Assembly (NCBI GenBank): GCA_017960525.1 | Contig: JAGCZA010000098.1 | Location: forward strand, 1-64,000 | Length of the DNA: 64,000 bases | Direction of reading: 5' to 3' | Origin: Prevotella sp. | Lineage (GTDB): Bacteria > Bacteroidota > Bacteroidia > Bacteroidales > Bacteroidaceae | Shown here: positions 45,260 to 53,111 of the stretch, piece by piece | How the letters are laid out: every line of letters starts with the position of its first letter | Numbering within the stretch: position 1 is the first letter of the stretch | The notes under the pieces: model-generated | Told to the model about the DNA's origin: nothing | The model's database searches: none | The model's input: the letters and a program-made list of their open reading frames with translations, nothing else | Made by a program: the position numbers and the translations under genes

Positions 45260-47257
45260 TTAAGGAGCTACCACCTTGATGACCTTATAGTACTTCGCTT
45301 CAGGAGAGTAAGAAGAATTCTCAACAAAAAGACTACTTACGTCTGTAGTTCCTGCTGTAAATCCAGAAGTATCAACTTCTGTTGCACCAGTATTGTCTGT
45401 ATAATATTTTGTTCCTGCAACATACGTGCCTGTTGCTGCTACATAAGGAGTACCCTCAGCGGCCTTAATATACTCAAACACATAGGTGCCTACATCGGTA
45501 GGAGTGAACTTTGCACCGTTGACAGTAATAGCATTACCCGTGGGAGAGTCGGCAGCAGCAATCTCTGTGACAGCAGTCAAGGTCGGAACAGACGCTGTGG
45601 TTACTTCCATCTTCCAATTGTTTGCATCGATATCAGTCCACTTAGTTGGATCTGTTGTGTTATCTCCATTCTTCAAAATATTGGCTACAGTAGCCTCAGT
45701 AATAGGTTGAGCAGCAGCATCGTGATAGCCGGCATCACCAGAAGACTTTGTGTTACTCTGGCTCACGGAATAGAGTTTGGCATTGGTGTCCACAGTCAGG
45801 GCAGTTCCGTTAGCCACTACAACATAAATGTTGCTGCCAGTAGTGTACTCGTCGTGTGAACCTACGATAGCACCCTTGGCGTAGGTGGTGATACTTGGTT
45901 CGGCAACAGTGGTGATGGTCTCCTGCATGCCGTCCTCGCTCTCAGTAACCACAGCGTCGAAGGTGATGGGATAGAGTCCTGCTGGGCCATGCGACGGATC
46001 GGTAAATCCGTTGTTGGTCTCATCGCTAATCTTGAAGATGTAGGTATAGGCATAACCGGGCTTCCATGCTGCAAAGGCAGCGGGAACCTGGGCAGATGCA
46101 CCTGTGACACTGATGGTCTCGCCGCTGTTATCGGTAGAGAGAAGGGTGTAGTTCACCTTCAGGTTCAGCACTGCACCAGCCTCGTTGGGAAGTACCACAG
46201 TATAGTAGTTATCGGTGTTGTCAGAAGTACTTGCATCTGCAAAGGTGGCTGCGTTGGAGGCGCGGCCAAGATAGACATTTTCACTTTTCTCATGTCTTTC
46301 ACGGTCGGCATAGTTTGCCAATGTACCGAGGTCAAGCCCTGTAGCTGTGCCTCCTGATGAAGCTGCCTCAAACTGCACATGGGCCTTGTTGTAGTCGGTT
46401 TGGGTTTTATTACTGTTACCTGTGGTGGGGAAATAGACGATGTACTTGCCAGCGGCGTTAAAGACATCACTACCTGTGAGATAAAGGTGGGCTTTACTAT
46501 CGGTAGCAACTGTGCTGGCATCGGTATAGAACACCACATCCTTCACTGAATATCCGGGGATGGTCTCATAGAGGGCGATGCGCACCTTGGCGGCCAAAGA
46601 ACGGAAAGAGAACTGCACCGTCTGCTGATAACCACTGGGGCTGTCATCTCGATAGGCAGTCGCCAAGTCGGCGATATAGGCCTTCTTCAGGTCGGCGGCA
46701 GCACCCTCGATGGTATAGGCACCGTCGGTGATGACGCTGGAGGTCTCCACGCCATTCATCTTGGTAGCATCAATAGCACTAACCTTTAACGAACCCGAAG
46801 GGATAGTTGTCTCTGAAGTAAAAGACGCTGTACCAAGTGAGTAGGCAATGAAGTCGTACTGCGACTTTGCATAGTCCCAGTATTTGATAGTCTGTTCGCC
46901 CACAGTGGCATTGTCGTGCTTTGTCTGGTTAACATACTCCCAGCCAGAGCTGTTCGACTCAGTAGAATTGGCCGTGTTATCAGCATAGTTCACATTGTAG
47001 TTGTCGAACACAGTCACTTTGGTGTCAGAGCCACCGTTCCACTTCACGCCTTCCACCACGAAGTTGTTGTTCAGTTTCCCTGCGGCTGCGCTTTCTGTAT
47101 AAGTGGCACGTGTCACTGCATTCACACCTGTGCTGAACACAATAGGCTTTTCGGTCTGCTCATTGGCCTGGCGGAGGGCCTCATCGCCAATGAAGCTTTC
47201 GTCGGCGCAACTGGCCAACGCTGCGATGGCAGTTGCTAAGAGAAAAATCTTTTTCAT
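45260..47257 (-). CDS. Fimbrillin family lipoprotein, 665 aa
   Basis: I start it at the ATG at 47257 (MKKIFLLATAIAALASCADE), with a lipobox at ASC; a TTG two codons upstream is in frame. The mature N-terminus has TRATYTESAA. The Mfa-like core follows, with SGWEYVNQTKHD, EQTIKYWDYAKSQYDFIAYS, AAKVRIALYETIPGYSVKDV and WKPGYAYTYIFKISDETN. After PITFDAVV near 435 comes an extension of about 230 residues that ends in a hydrophobic strand, AKYYKVIKVVAP. The ending resembles that of the 742-residue paralogue (KYAVKVIKIVA), which could be a donor strand for subunit joining. It lies downstream of two toxin/antitoxin pairs and may have its own promoter. Confidence 0.85.
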   Translation of the reverse strand: MKKIFLLATAIAALASCADESFIGDEALRQANEQTEKPIVFSTGVNAVTRATYTESAAAGKLNNNFVVEGVKWNGGSDTKVTVFDNYNVNYADNTANSTESNSSGWEYVNQTKHDNATVGEQTIKYWDYAKSQYDFIAYSLGTASFTSETTIPSGSLKVSAIDATKMNGVETSSVITDGAYTIEGAAADLKKAYIADLATAYRDDSPSGYQQTVQFSFRSLAAKVRIALYETIPGYSVKDVVFYTDASTVATDSKAHLYLTGSDVFNAAGKYIVYFPTTGNSNKTQTDYNKAHVQFEAASSGGTATGLDLGTLANYADRERHEKSENVYLGRASNAATFADASTSDNTDNYYTVVLPNEAGAVLNLKVNYTLLSTDNSGETISVTGASAQVPAAFAAWKPGYAYTYIFKISDETNNGFTDPSHGPAGLYPITFDAVVTESEDGMQETITTVAEPSITTYAKGAIVGSHDEYTTGSNIYVVVANGTALTVDTNAKLYSVSQSNTKSSGDAGYHDAAAQPITEATVANILKNGDNTTDPTKWTDIDANNWKMEVTTASVPTLTAVTEIAAADSPTGNAITVNGAKFTPTDVGTYVFEYIKAAEGTPYVAATGTYVAGTKYYTDNTGATEVDTSGFTAGTTDVSSLFVENSSYSPEAKYYKVIKVVAP

Positions 47258-47459
47258 AATCAATTTAGTTTTTTGTATTGTTAATAAATTTATTAGTTAA
47301 TATTCGTTGTTTATATGTTATTCTTCAATCTTCAATCGCTCCGAGGCCCAGCCTCTTCGCGTGAGTGTGCGTATATCTTTATTTATGGTGTAACGTTTCT
47401 TTTGTATCCTGTCGGGGATTTGCGCTCGAACTTGTTCGCTTGCGTATCGTTACACACTA

Positions 47460-47882
47460 TTATTCATTATACAGTAGGCTGAGACCTTGCCGCCGGTAGA
47501 AGGGGAAGCGGTGGTCGCTCGACACAAGGGTCATCTTTTCGGTTATAGCATGAGAAATAATCATGTGGTCGAAGGGGTCCTTATGGCCTTTGGCCACGTT
47601 GGCACGCAGCTTGGCAAAGGTAATGAGGTGTTCCTCCTTGAATGGCAAGATGTCAATGTAGAATTCCTTCTGTATAGACTCCACCATCTGCTGGGCATTC
47701 TTCCATCTGCGGGTGTCGAAGCTCTTGTTGTTGTAGCCCACAACCATCTCCATGACCGATGCCGAGCTGATGTAGAGCAGGGCATCAGGCTCGTTGAGCA
47801 ACATTTGGACATCATCGTTTATCAAGCTGCCGTCTGTTGCCAAATAGATGAATATGTTTGTGTCAAGCAGATAGCGTGTCAT
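47460..47882 (-). CDS. PIN-domain toxin (VapC-type)
   Basis: A 140-residue PIN ribonuclease of a different subfamily from the other two PIN proteins here. It begins MTRYLLDTNIFIYLATDGSL, has SSASVMEMVVGYNNKSF with the second acidic residue, and ends with KGHKDPFDHMIISHAITEKM and TLVSSDHRFPFY. The DPFD and SSDHRF blocks are typical of Bacteroidetes VapC proteins. Its ATG overlaps the stop of a 56-residue gene upstream by 4 bp. It lies within the fimbrial locus and may stabilise it, which is inference. Confidence 0.87.
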   Translation of the reverse strand: MTRYLLDTNIFIYLATDGSLINDDVQMLLNEPDALLYISSASVMEMVVGYNNKSFDTRRWKNAQQMVESIQKEFYIDILPFKEEHLITFAKLRANVAKGHKDPFDHMIISHAITEKMTLVSSDHRFPFYRRQGLSLLYNE

Positions 47883-48049
47883 AGCATAAAGTTTGGATCA
47901 TAGACGACAAAGGATCCCTGGTGCTTCAAAAAAGCCTCCATATACTTGTTTTGGGGCTTAATGGACCAGTTCGATACCTTTCCCTCTTCCTGAGTGAGTT
48001 TCTTTTTTCTCCTCACCGTTTTCTTTTTTACTGTCGTTGTCGTTTCCAT
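47879..48049 (-). CDS. Small antitoxin partner (56 aa) of the VapC-type toxin
   Basis: A 57-codon frame including the stop. It starts METTTTVKKKTVRRKKKLTQ, a strongly basic N-terminus, and ends GSFVVYDPNFML; the TGA stop overlaps the toxin ATG by 4 bp. Position, size, overlap and charge pattern make it the antitoxin. The basic part would bind DNA or RNA and the C-terminal helix and strand (NKYMEAFLKHQG) would block the toxin. It has no clear match to a named antitoxin family. Confidence 0.68.
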   Translation of the reverse strand: METTTTVKKKTVRRKKKLTQEEGKVSNWSIKPQNKYMEAFLKHQGSFVVYDPNFML

Positions 48050-48116
48050 ATCAGATATATTACTTAATTACGTTTAGGAGGCTTCGGAATTCTTAATGTT
48101 CTTTTCTTTCTTCTTG

Positions 48117-48234
48117 TAGCCCGTCGGGGAGTCGCGCTCGGCTTTGCCGCTTGGCTTGACCAAGAACCCCTACGAGCTTTTGCGGATTGCAAATCCTTAT
48201 ACTCCGGCAGGCGGATTACAAATCCGTCCGAACC
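48117..48234 (-). repeat. 3'-end repeat element, copy II
   Basis: It starts 11 nt after the stop of the second PIN toxin gene: GGTTCGGACGGATTTGTAAT, CCGCCTGCCGGAGTATAAGG, ATTTGCAATCCGCAAAAGCT, then an interrupted form of the hairpin (CGTCGGGGAGTCG with a 20-30 bp insertion before the closing arm). Same order and direction as copies I and III. Confidence 0.8.
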
Positions 48235-48245
48235 AGGAAATTGTC

Positions 48246-48671
48246 TTAGTTTTCTGTCTTCAACAGGTAATCGACAAACTCCTGTGGTTCAAATACAGGG
48301 ATGTCCGATGCTGTGAAGTCTTTTTTGTTGCGTGTTATAATATAGTCAATATCCTCATTCATAGCAGAGAAGTACTGCATTGCATCCTCGAAGTCCTTAA
48401 ACTTTGACTCCGCACTTTTCTCAATTGTTGAAGAATCAACAAGTGTTGCCGTAGTAATCTTCATAAATTTTGAAAATTCTCTGAAGATGTCCAACTCCTT
48501 ATTATCTTTTCCAAGAATAAAGCTTGCTGTAGCATACGACATAGCAGAGACATAGACACGTATCAGTCCTCTGTCTGCAAGACTCATGATCTGCAACGAT
48601 GGGAGACAGAACTGTTCACGCCGTCCGATGACATCAATCATGATGTTGGTGTCGAAGAAAAGCTTTATCAT
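48246..48671 (-). CDS. PIN-domain toxin (VapC-like), second of the KDFED subfamily
   Basis: A 141-residue PIN protein beginning MIKLFFDTNIMIDVIGRREQ, with FKDFEDAMQYFSAMNEDIDY and IITRNKKDF. These blocks are shared with the toxin at 1479-1898, showing a common origin, though the middle parts differ. The ATG overlaps the upstream antitoxin gene by 4 bp. The expected activity is Mg-dependent RNA cleavage that halts growth. It lies between two fimbrillin genes and is AT-richer than the surrounding genes, as expected of a mobile toxin module. Confidence 0.86.
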   Translation of the reverse strand: MIKLFFDTNIMIDVIGRREQFCLPSLQIMSLADRGLIRVYVSAMSYATASFILGKDNKELDIFREFSKFMKITTATLVDSSTIEKSAESKFKDFEDAMQYFSAMNEDIDYIITRNKKDFTASDIPVFEPQEFVDYLLKTEN

Positions 48672-48958
48672 CCGTATTTCTGCATTAAATATTCTGCCTT
48701 GCTTTTTTCGTAGTCGAAATCTGCGGGGAGAGGTTTGATGCCCTGCCCGATAGAGGCCACGAACGGGGTGATCTCCAAGTCCTCAGGCTTAATCTTGATG
48801 TGCGAAGTCTTTTTTGAAGTTTCCTGCACAGTGTCCTTCTTCATAAGAGAAGAACTTAGTAGTGAAATCAATGCGATTTTCACTTGGTCACTGGCTCCAC
48901 TTAGCAGCTGCCAGTAACTATTAGTCTGTTGCTCTAATACTGCCGTCATAGCTTTCAT
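48668..48958 (-). CDS. Antitoxin of the second PIN-toxin pair
   Basis: A 96-residue protein upstream of, and overlapping by 4 bp, the PIN toxin gene. The N-terminal half (MKAMTAVLEQQTNSYWQLLS, then QVKIALISLLSSSL) forms probable helices for dimerisation or DNA binding. A linker with KKTSHIKIKPEDLEITPF follows, and the C-terminus DFDYEKSKAEYLMQKYG fits a toxin-wrapping tail. The role comes from gene order, overlap and general layout as in other Bacteroidetes PIN modules; no named DNA-binding fold is certain. Confidence 0.74.
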   Translation of the reverse strand: MKAMTAVLEQQTNSYWQLLSGASDQVKIALISLLSSSLMKKDTVQETSKKTSHIKIKPEDLEITPFVASIGQGIKPLPADFDYEKSKAEYLMQKYG

Positions 48959-49040
48959 ATTCCATTTATTGAGACTTCAGCCTCATTTTTTCTTTTTTCC
49001 TTTTCCTCTCCTTTGAGGAAGGCGGAGGGGTTTCTCTTTG

Positions 49041-49127
49041 TAGCCCGTCGGGGAGTCGAACCCCGACGAGCTTTTGCAGATTGCAAATCCTTATACTCCG
49101 GCAGGCGGATTGCAAATCCGCCCGAAC
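49041..49127 (-). repeat. 3'-end repeat element, copy III (compact form)
   Basis: It starts 12 nt after the stop of the 742-aa fimbrillin: GTTCGGGCGGATTTGCAATC, CGCCTGCCGGAGTATAAGGA, TTTGCAATCTGCAAAAGCTC, then the perfect hairpin CGTCGGGG-TTCGACT-CCCCGACG. This is the cleanest copy. It may act as a transcription end or RNA-stability element. Confidence 0.82.
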
Positions 49128-49139
49128 AGAGAGTGGGAT

Positions 49140-51368
49140 TTAGGCCACGATCTTGATGACCTTCACAGCGTACTTACCATCGTTGCTGAAATATGTATCG
49201 AAGTAGAACGTATTAGCAGCAGGTGAGTCACTTGTTGTTACAGCTTGTGTAGTTGTTACGCTAGTCTTAGCAATTTTAATCAAACCAGCAGGGAGCGTTG
49301 ACTTACCAGCAACACTGACATAGGAATAAGTGTAAGTTATCCCGTCAGAGTTCAATGTCCTTGTGAAATACAGATTAGCGTGGTTAACAGCCTCATCAGC
49401 AGCTGTCGTTGATGTTGCAGCGCCGTCAATTACACTTGTTGCAACTGTATAGTATGTTCCGGCTGTGGTAAACTTTCTGGTAGTAGGATCTGTAGCGACT
49501 GGCTGGAATTCTTTAATTTCTGTCTTAGCACCAGTCGTCCAATCATATACATAAGCATAAGTACCTGCAGTTAGATTGGTCATATCAAGCTTAGCTGCTT
49601 TACCACCACCAGTTGTCTCTAAATCAATAGGATTATCATCAACACCATTTACAATTTCATCTACTGTATTATCGAGATTTGCATACTCATTGGTAAGACC
49701 AAGTCCGTTACGACCGGTAACATCATCCTCAGGAGTACCGATTTGAGCAGCGCGTTTCTCAAGTGCATCCATTACCTCTGCCTCTGTAGCTGTAGCCTTG
49801 CTGAGTTTGAATAAGAAGCTCTTGTCATATTTGCTGGAACCATCCTGGCTATTCAAATCAGTAACAAGAGCACCATCCTTCATCACCTGAACATAGACGT
49901 CCTTAATAGTGGCAGGAGTACGAGGACCAGTTGCAGTCTTTGAATACTCGTTCGTTGTATAAGCATGACTCTGCTGATAGGTTGTGATGGAAGGAGCGGC
50001 AACGGTTGTCACGGTTGTCTGCTCAGCATTTGCATCTGTAAACGCAGCTACAACAGCATCGAAAGTGATGGGGAAAAGGCCTGCAGTAACACCATCAGGA
50101 TCAGTCCAACCATTGGTGTTATCGGAAATCTTGAAAATGTAGGTATAAGCATAGTTAGGCTGCCATTCAGTATAAGTGGAAGGAACTACAGCCTTTGCAC
50201 CCAAGACCTCAATTTCCTCGCCAGAGCCATCGGTGGAAACTAATGTATAATCTACGCGAAGGGTAAGAGGAGAACCTGTGCTAACAGGGAATACCGATGT
50301 ATAGTAATTATAGTATGCATTACCTGCAAATGTTGCATCAGGAAGTGTACGCCCCAGATATTTGGCACCAGCGGTTTCACTACCTTCAGCAGTTTTAAAT
50401 TTTTCACTAGCAAGTTCACCAAATGTCTTTTTTGTATCTCCTCCAGTAGCCGTTACATTTACAGCAGCTTTGTTGTAATTATTGTTACTTTCATTATCAG
50501 TACCGATATTGGGGAAAGAAACTGCGACTTGGCCTTTGGAAGCAAAACTACTTGTGTTAGCACTAATCAAAGCAGCAGCCACACCTTTGTCATCATTGAA
50601 ATCAGTAGTTCCATCTTCCGTATAGAACTTTACGCTTTCGGCTTTAACGGAGTATCCAGGAACTGTTTCATAGAGAGCAACACGAACCTTTGCTCCGAGG
50701 TTCTTGAACTTCAGGGTAACCTCTTTGCCATAATTTTCTTTTTTCACCTCTGTGATATCTGTGATGAAAGTGTTTTCAAGAGCACTAACAGATGGGAGGT
50801 CAAAGGTATAGGCAGGTGGGGTTGTAAGACCTGCACCGTACTTCATAGCTGTTACACCAATTTCATCATCATCAGCTGAAGTGCCATCTACAGCCTTAAA
50901 AGTACCTGTTGAGAAAGCAAGGAAATCATACTGAGCCTGGCTGTAGTCCCAGAACTTGATAGTTTGAGCAGTAACAGCTGCAGGAGACAGTTTAACATAG
51001 TTTTCAGTAGGAGCAGTTCCTGGAACAACACCTACATACTCCCAATTTGCAGTATTATCATCCTGTGTTCCTGCACTATTTGCTTCGTAGTGCACCAAAT
51101 AGTTGTCAAAAACAACCTGTTTAGTAGGACTTGTTTCAGGCTCAGTACCCTTAGTACCTGCAACATAGAAGTTGTAGCCAAGAAGCTTAGCGGCTTCACT
51201 ACCAGCAATGTCAGCACGTGTGACGTTCTGCATGCTGAATCCGAATTTGATGGCTCCATTGTCGACATTCTCAACAGCATTGGGGCTGTTGTCGCCGATG
51301 AAGTCGTCGTTTGTGCAGCTGGCGAGCGCTAAGGCTGCGAGAGCTGCGATGAAATAATACTTTTTCAT
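49140..51368 (-). CDS. Fimbrillin family lipoprotein, 742 aa
   Basis: The signal peptide MKKYYFIAALAALALASCTN ends in a lipobox. The mature N-terminus has VTRADIAGSEAAKLLG; the Mfa-like core has VFDNYLVHYEANSAG, QTIKFWDYSQAQYDFLAFST, AKVRVALYETVPGYSVKAES and WQPNYAYTYIFKISDNTNGW. After PITFDAVVAAF near 455 comes a C-terminal region of about 290 residues that ends KYAVKVIKIVA, like the 665-residue paralogue. It is plainly AT-richer than the 547-residue fimbrillin next to it, hinting at separate histories. It is probably a main or accessory pilus subunit and lies 48 bp downstream of the 547-residue gene, in the same operon. Confidence 0.85.
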   Translation of the reverse strand: MKKYYFIAALAALALASCTNDDFIGDNSPNAVENVDNGAIKFGFSMQNVTRADIAGSEAAKLLGYNFYVAGTKGTEPETSPTKQVVFDNYLVHYEANSAGTQDDNTANWEYVGVVPGTAPTENYVKLSPAAVTAQTIKFWDYSQAQYDFLAFSTGTFKAVDGTSADDDEIGVTAMKYGAGLTTPPAYTFDLPSVSALENTFITDITEVKKENYGKEVTLKFKNLGAKVRVALYETVPGYSVKAESVKFYTEDGTTDFNDDKGVAAALISANTSSFASKGQVAVSFPNIGTDNESNNNYNKAAVNVTATGGDTKKTFGELASEKFKTAEGSETAGAKYLGRTLPDATFAGNAYYNYYTSVFPVSTGSPLTLRVDYTLVSTDGSGEEIEVLGAKAVVPSTYTEWQPNYAYTYIFKISDNTNGWTDPDGVTAGLFPITFDAVVAAFTDANAEQTTVTTVAAPSITTYQQSHAYTTNEYSKTATGPRTPATIKDVYVQVMKDGALVTDLNSQDGSSKYDKSFLFKLSKATATEAEVMDALEKRAAQIGTPEDDVTGRNGLGLTNEYANLDNTVDEIVNGVDDNPIDLETTGGGKAAKLDMTNLTAGTYAYVYDWTTGAKTEIKEFQPVATDPTTRKFTTAGTYYTVATSVIDGAATSTTAADEAVNHANLYFTRTLNSDGITYTYSYVSVAGKSTLPAGLIKIAKTSVTTTQAVTTSDSPAANTFYFDTYFSNDGKYAVKVIKIVA

Positions 51369-51416
51369 AATTGCAATTAATTTAAAAGAGTTAATAATAA
51401 TGATAATTTCACTTGA

Positions 51417-53060
51417 TTAATGTTCTGTGTTAGAGCTGTTGTCTGTGCCGTCGATGTTGGTGTAGACAGTCTGTCCGTCCTGAGTCTCTATGACCACTGC
51501 ATCGAATGTGATGGGGAAGAGGCTTGCGGGGTTCGATGGGTCGGGTATGACCTCATCAGGGTTCTCCGGGTCTGGGATGGTAGGATCAGGCACGGGGTTC
51601 GACGGGTCGTGCTGGTCGCCGTCAGGGCCGTCAGGATAGTCTGGGTTGGGCACGAGAGGAGCATCGGGGTCGGGTACGCCTGGGCCGTCTGGGTCGTCTG
51701 GGTCAGGAATGAGTGGCCAGTCTGGATCAGGCACATAGGGATCAATGATTTCTCCTGTCTCTGGGTCTACGATGGGGTCGTTGTCGCCGCCACCATTGTC
51801 GGGATCCGGGTCTCGTCCGGGACCGTCGGTGATGTCGCCGCCACCTCCCTCTCCGGTGTAGCCGTTGGTGTTCTCCGATATTCTGAAGATATAGGTGTAG
51901 GAGTAGTTAGGCTTCCAGTTCAGGTAGTCTACGGGTACCGACACATAGGCGTCACGCACATGGATTTCCTCGCCGGAGCCGTCGAGTGCCACGAGTGTGT
52001 AGTCGAGTCGGAGCTGCATCTTCATCTTGTTATTCTCGTTGGGGAGGATAGGTTTGAAGTCTGACTCCACACCCTCAGTGCCATCGATGGTGTAGTAGCC
52101 TCGTCCGAATGTAGCCGTAGCCGAGGTAGTTCCAAGGAACCTGTTCACCGCAGCGTCGGTTGGTGTGCCGTTGGCAGCGATGTAGGGCATACCCTCTACG
52201 CCGGCCTGCGACGGTGCCGATGTGTAAGCGAGCTGTCCGAAGGTGTTTGAGAAGTCGTACTTGTTGTTAGCCCCCACAAAGGTTGAGACGGCAGCGTTGG
52301 TGGCATCGTCATAGTCGACAGTATAGACACCCGACTTGGGGAATGCCGTTCCTGCTCCCACGGTGTAACTTCCATTGGGTGCTCCGATGTAGTAGAACAC
52401 GAGGTCCTTGACGGCGTAGCCCGAAATGGTCTCATAGAATCCAATTCTCATTCTTGCGTTGAGCCTGCGGAACTGGAAGGTGATGGTGTTGCCGTAAGCC
52501 TCTGTTGCCGGTGTGGTTCCCGTTGCTGCCTGTGCTGTGGGCGTGGCCGTAATGCGGTCGGCCACGTAGACATTGGTCATAGTCTCTACGCTTGACACGG
52601 CGATGCGCATACCGTCGGTAGTGTTTTTGATGATTTCACCTTCTCCCAGTCCTGCGGCAGCGACAAAGTCTGTGTGCTGTGCGCTGTAGTCCCAGTACTT
52701 GACGCTCTGTGTGGCACCTTTTTTCGACAGCTTTCCAGCATACTCCCAGTCGCTGGTGTTGGTGGCGGTTTTGCCTGCAGTTCCTTCTGAGTACTCCACG
52801 AGATAGTTGTCGAAAAGTGTGCTGGTGGTTTCGCCTATGGTCTTTGTTCCAAAGACATAGAACTTCTTGCCGAGCAGTTGTGCCGACTCTTCGTGGCTGG
52901 CGCGAGTTACGGCTTTGGCATTGCTGCGGAAGAGTATGGGTGTCTCTTCGGCGGCGGTGCCTTTCTGCGGGCCGGTTACGACGGTGATAGCGTCGTCATT
53001 GGTACAGCCTGCGAGAATGATTCCCGCAAGCAGTGTCATTGTCAGCTTCTTGATTTTCAT
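51417..53060 (-). CDS. Fimbrillin family lipoprotein with Asp-Pro-rich insertion, 547 aa
   Basis: The signal peptide MKIKKLTMTLLAGIILAGCT ends in a lipobox. The Mfa-like core has VTRASHEESAQLLGKKFYVF, QSVKYWDYSAQHTDFVAAAG, ARMRIGFYETISGYAVKDLV and WKPNYSYTYIFRISENTNGY. At about 401-510 it carries a run of DPD, PDP and NPD units, exactly where the paralogues have a short TDPDG or TDPSHG linker, then resumes with LFPITFDAVV. Only 25 residues follow, so the long C-terminal extension of the paralogues is missing. The insertion could act as an extended stalk or as a Ca-binding or O-glycosylated spacer; which of these is not shown by sequence. Confidence 0.84.
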   Translation of the reverse strand: MKIKKLTMTLLAGIILAGCTNDDAITVVTGPQKGTAAEETPILFRSNAKAVTRASHEESAQLLGKKFYVFGTKTIGETTSTLFDNYLVEYSEGTAGKTATNTSDWEYAGKLSKKGATQSVKYWDYSAQHTDFVAAAGLGEGEIIKNTTDGMRIAVSSVETMTNVYVADRITATPTAQAATGTTPATEAYGNTITFQFRRLNARMRIGFYETISGYAVKDLVFYYIGAPNGSYTVGAGTAFPKSGVYTVDYDDATNAAVSTFVGANNKYDFSNTFGQLAYTSAPSQAGVEGMPYIAANGTPTDAAVNRFLGTTSATATFGRGYYTIDGTEGVESDFKPILPNENNKMKMQLRLDYTLVALDGSGEEIHVRDAYVSVPVDYLNWKPNYSYTYIFRISENTNGYTGEGGGGDITDGPGRDPDPDNGGGDNDPIVDPETGEIIDPYVPDPDWPLIPDPDDPDGPGVPDPDAPLVPNPDYPDGPDGDQHDPSNPVPDPTIPDPENPDEVIPDPSNPASLFPITFDAVVIETQDGQTVYTNIDGTDNSSNTEH

Positions 53061-53111
53061 CTTTTCTTTAATTTATTTGTTAATAATATAATATATACGC
53101 GTGTGCGTGTG

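Noticed and set aside
44917..45279. Several small frames on both strands (for example with repeated ADCKSAR-like words)
   Set aside because: They are translations of the dispersed repeat element; they have no start context and no independent conservation.
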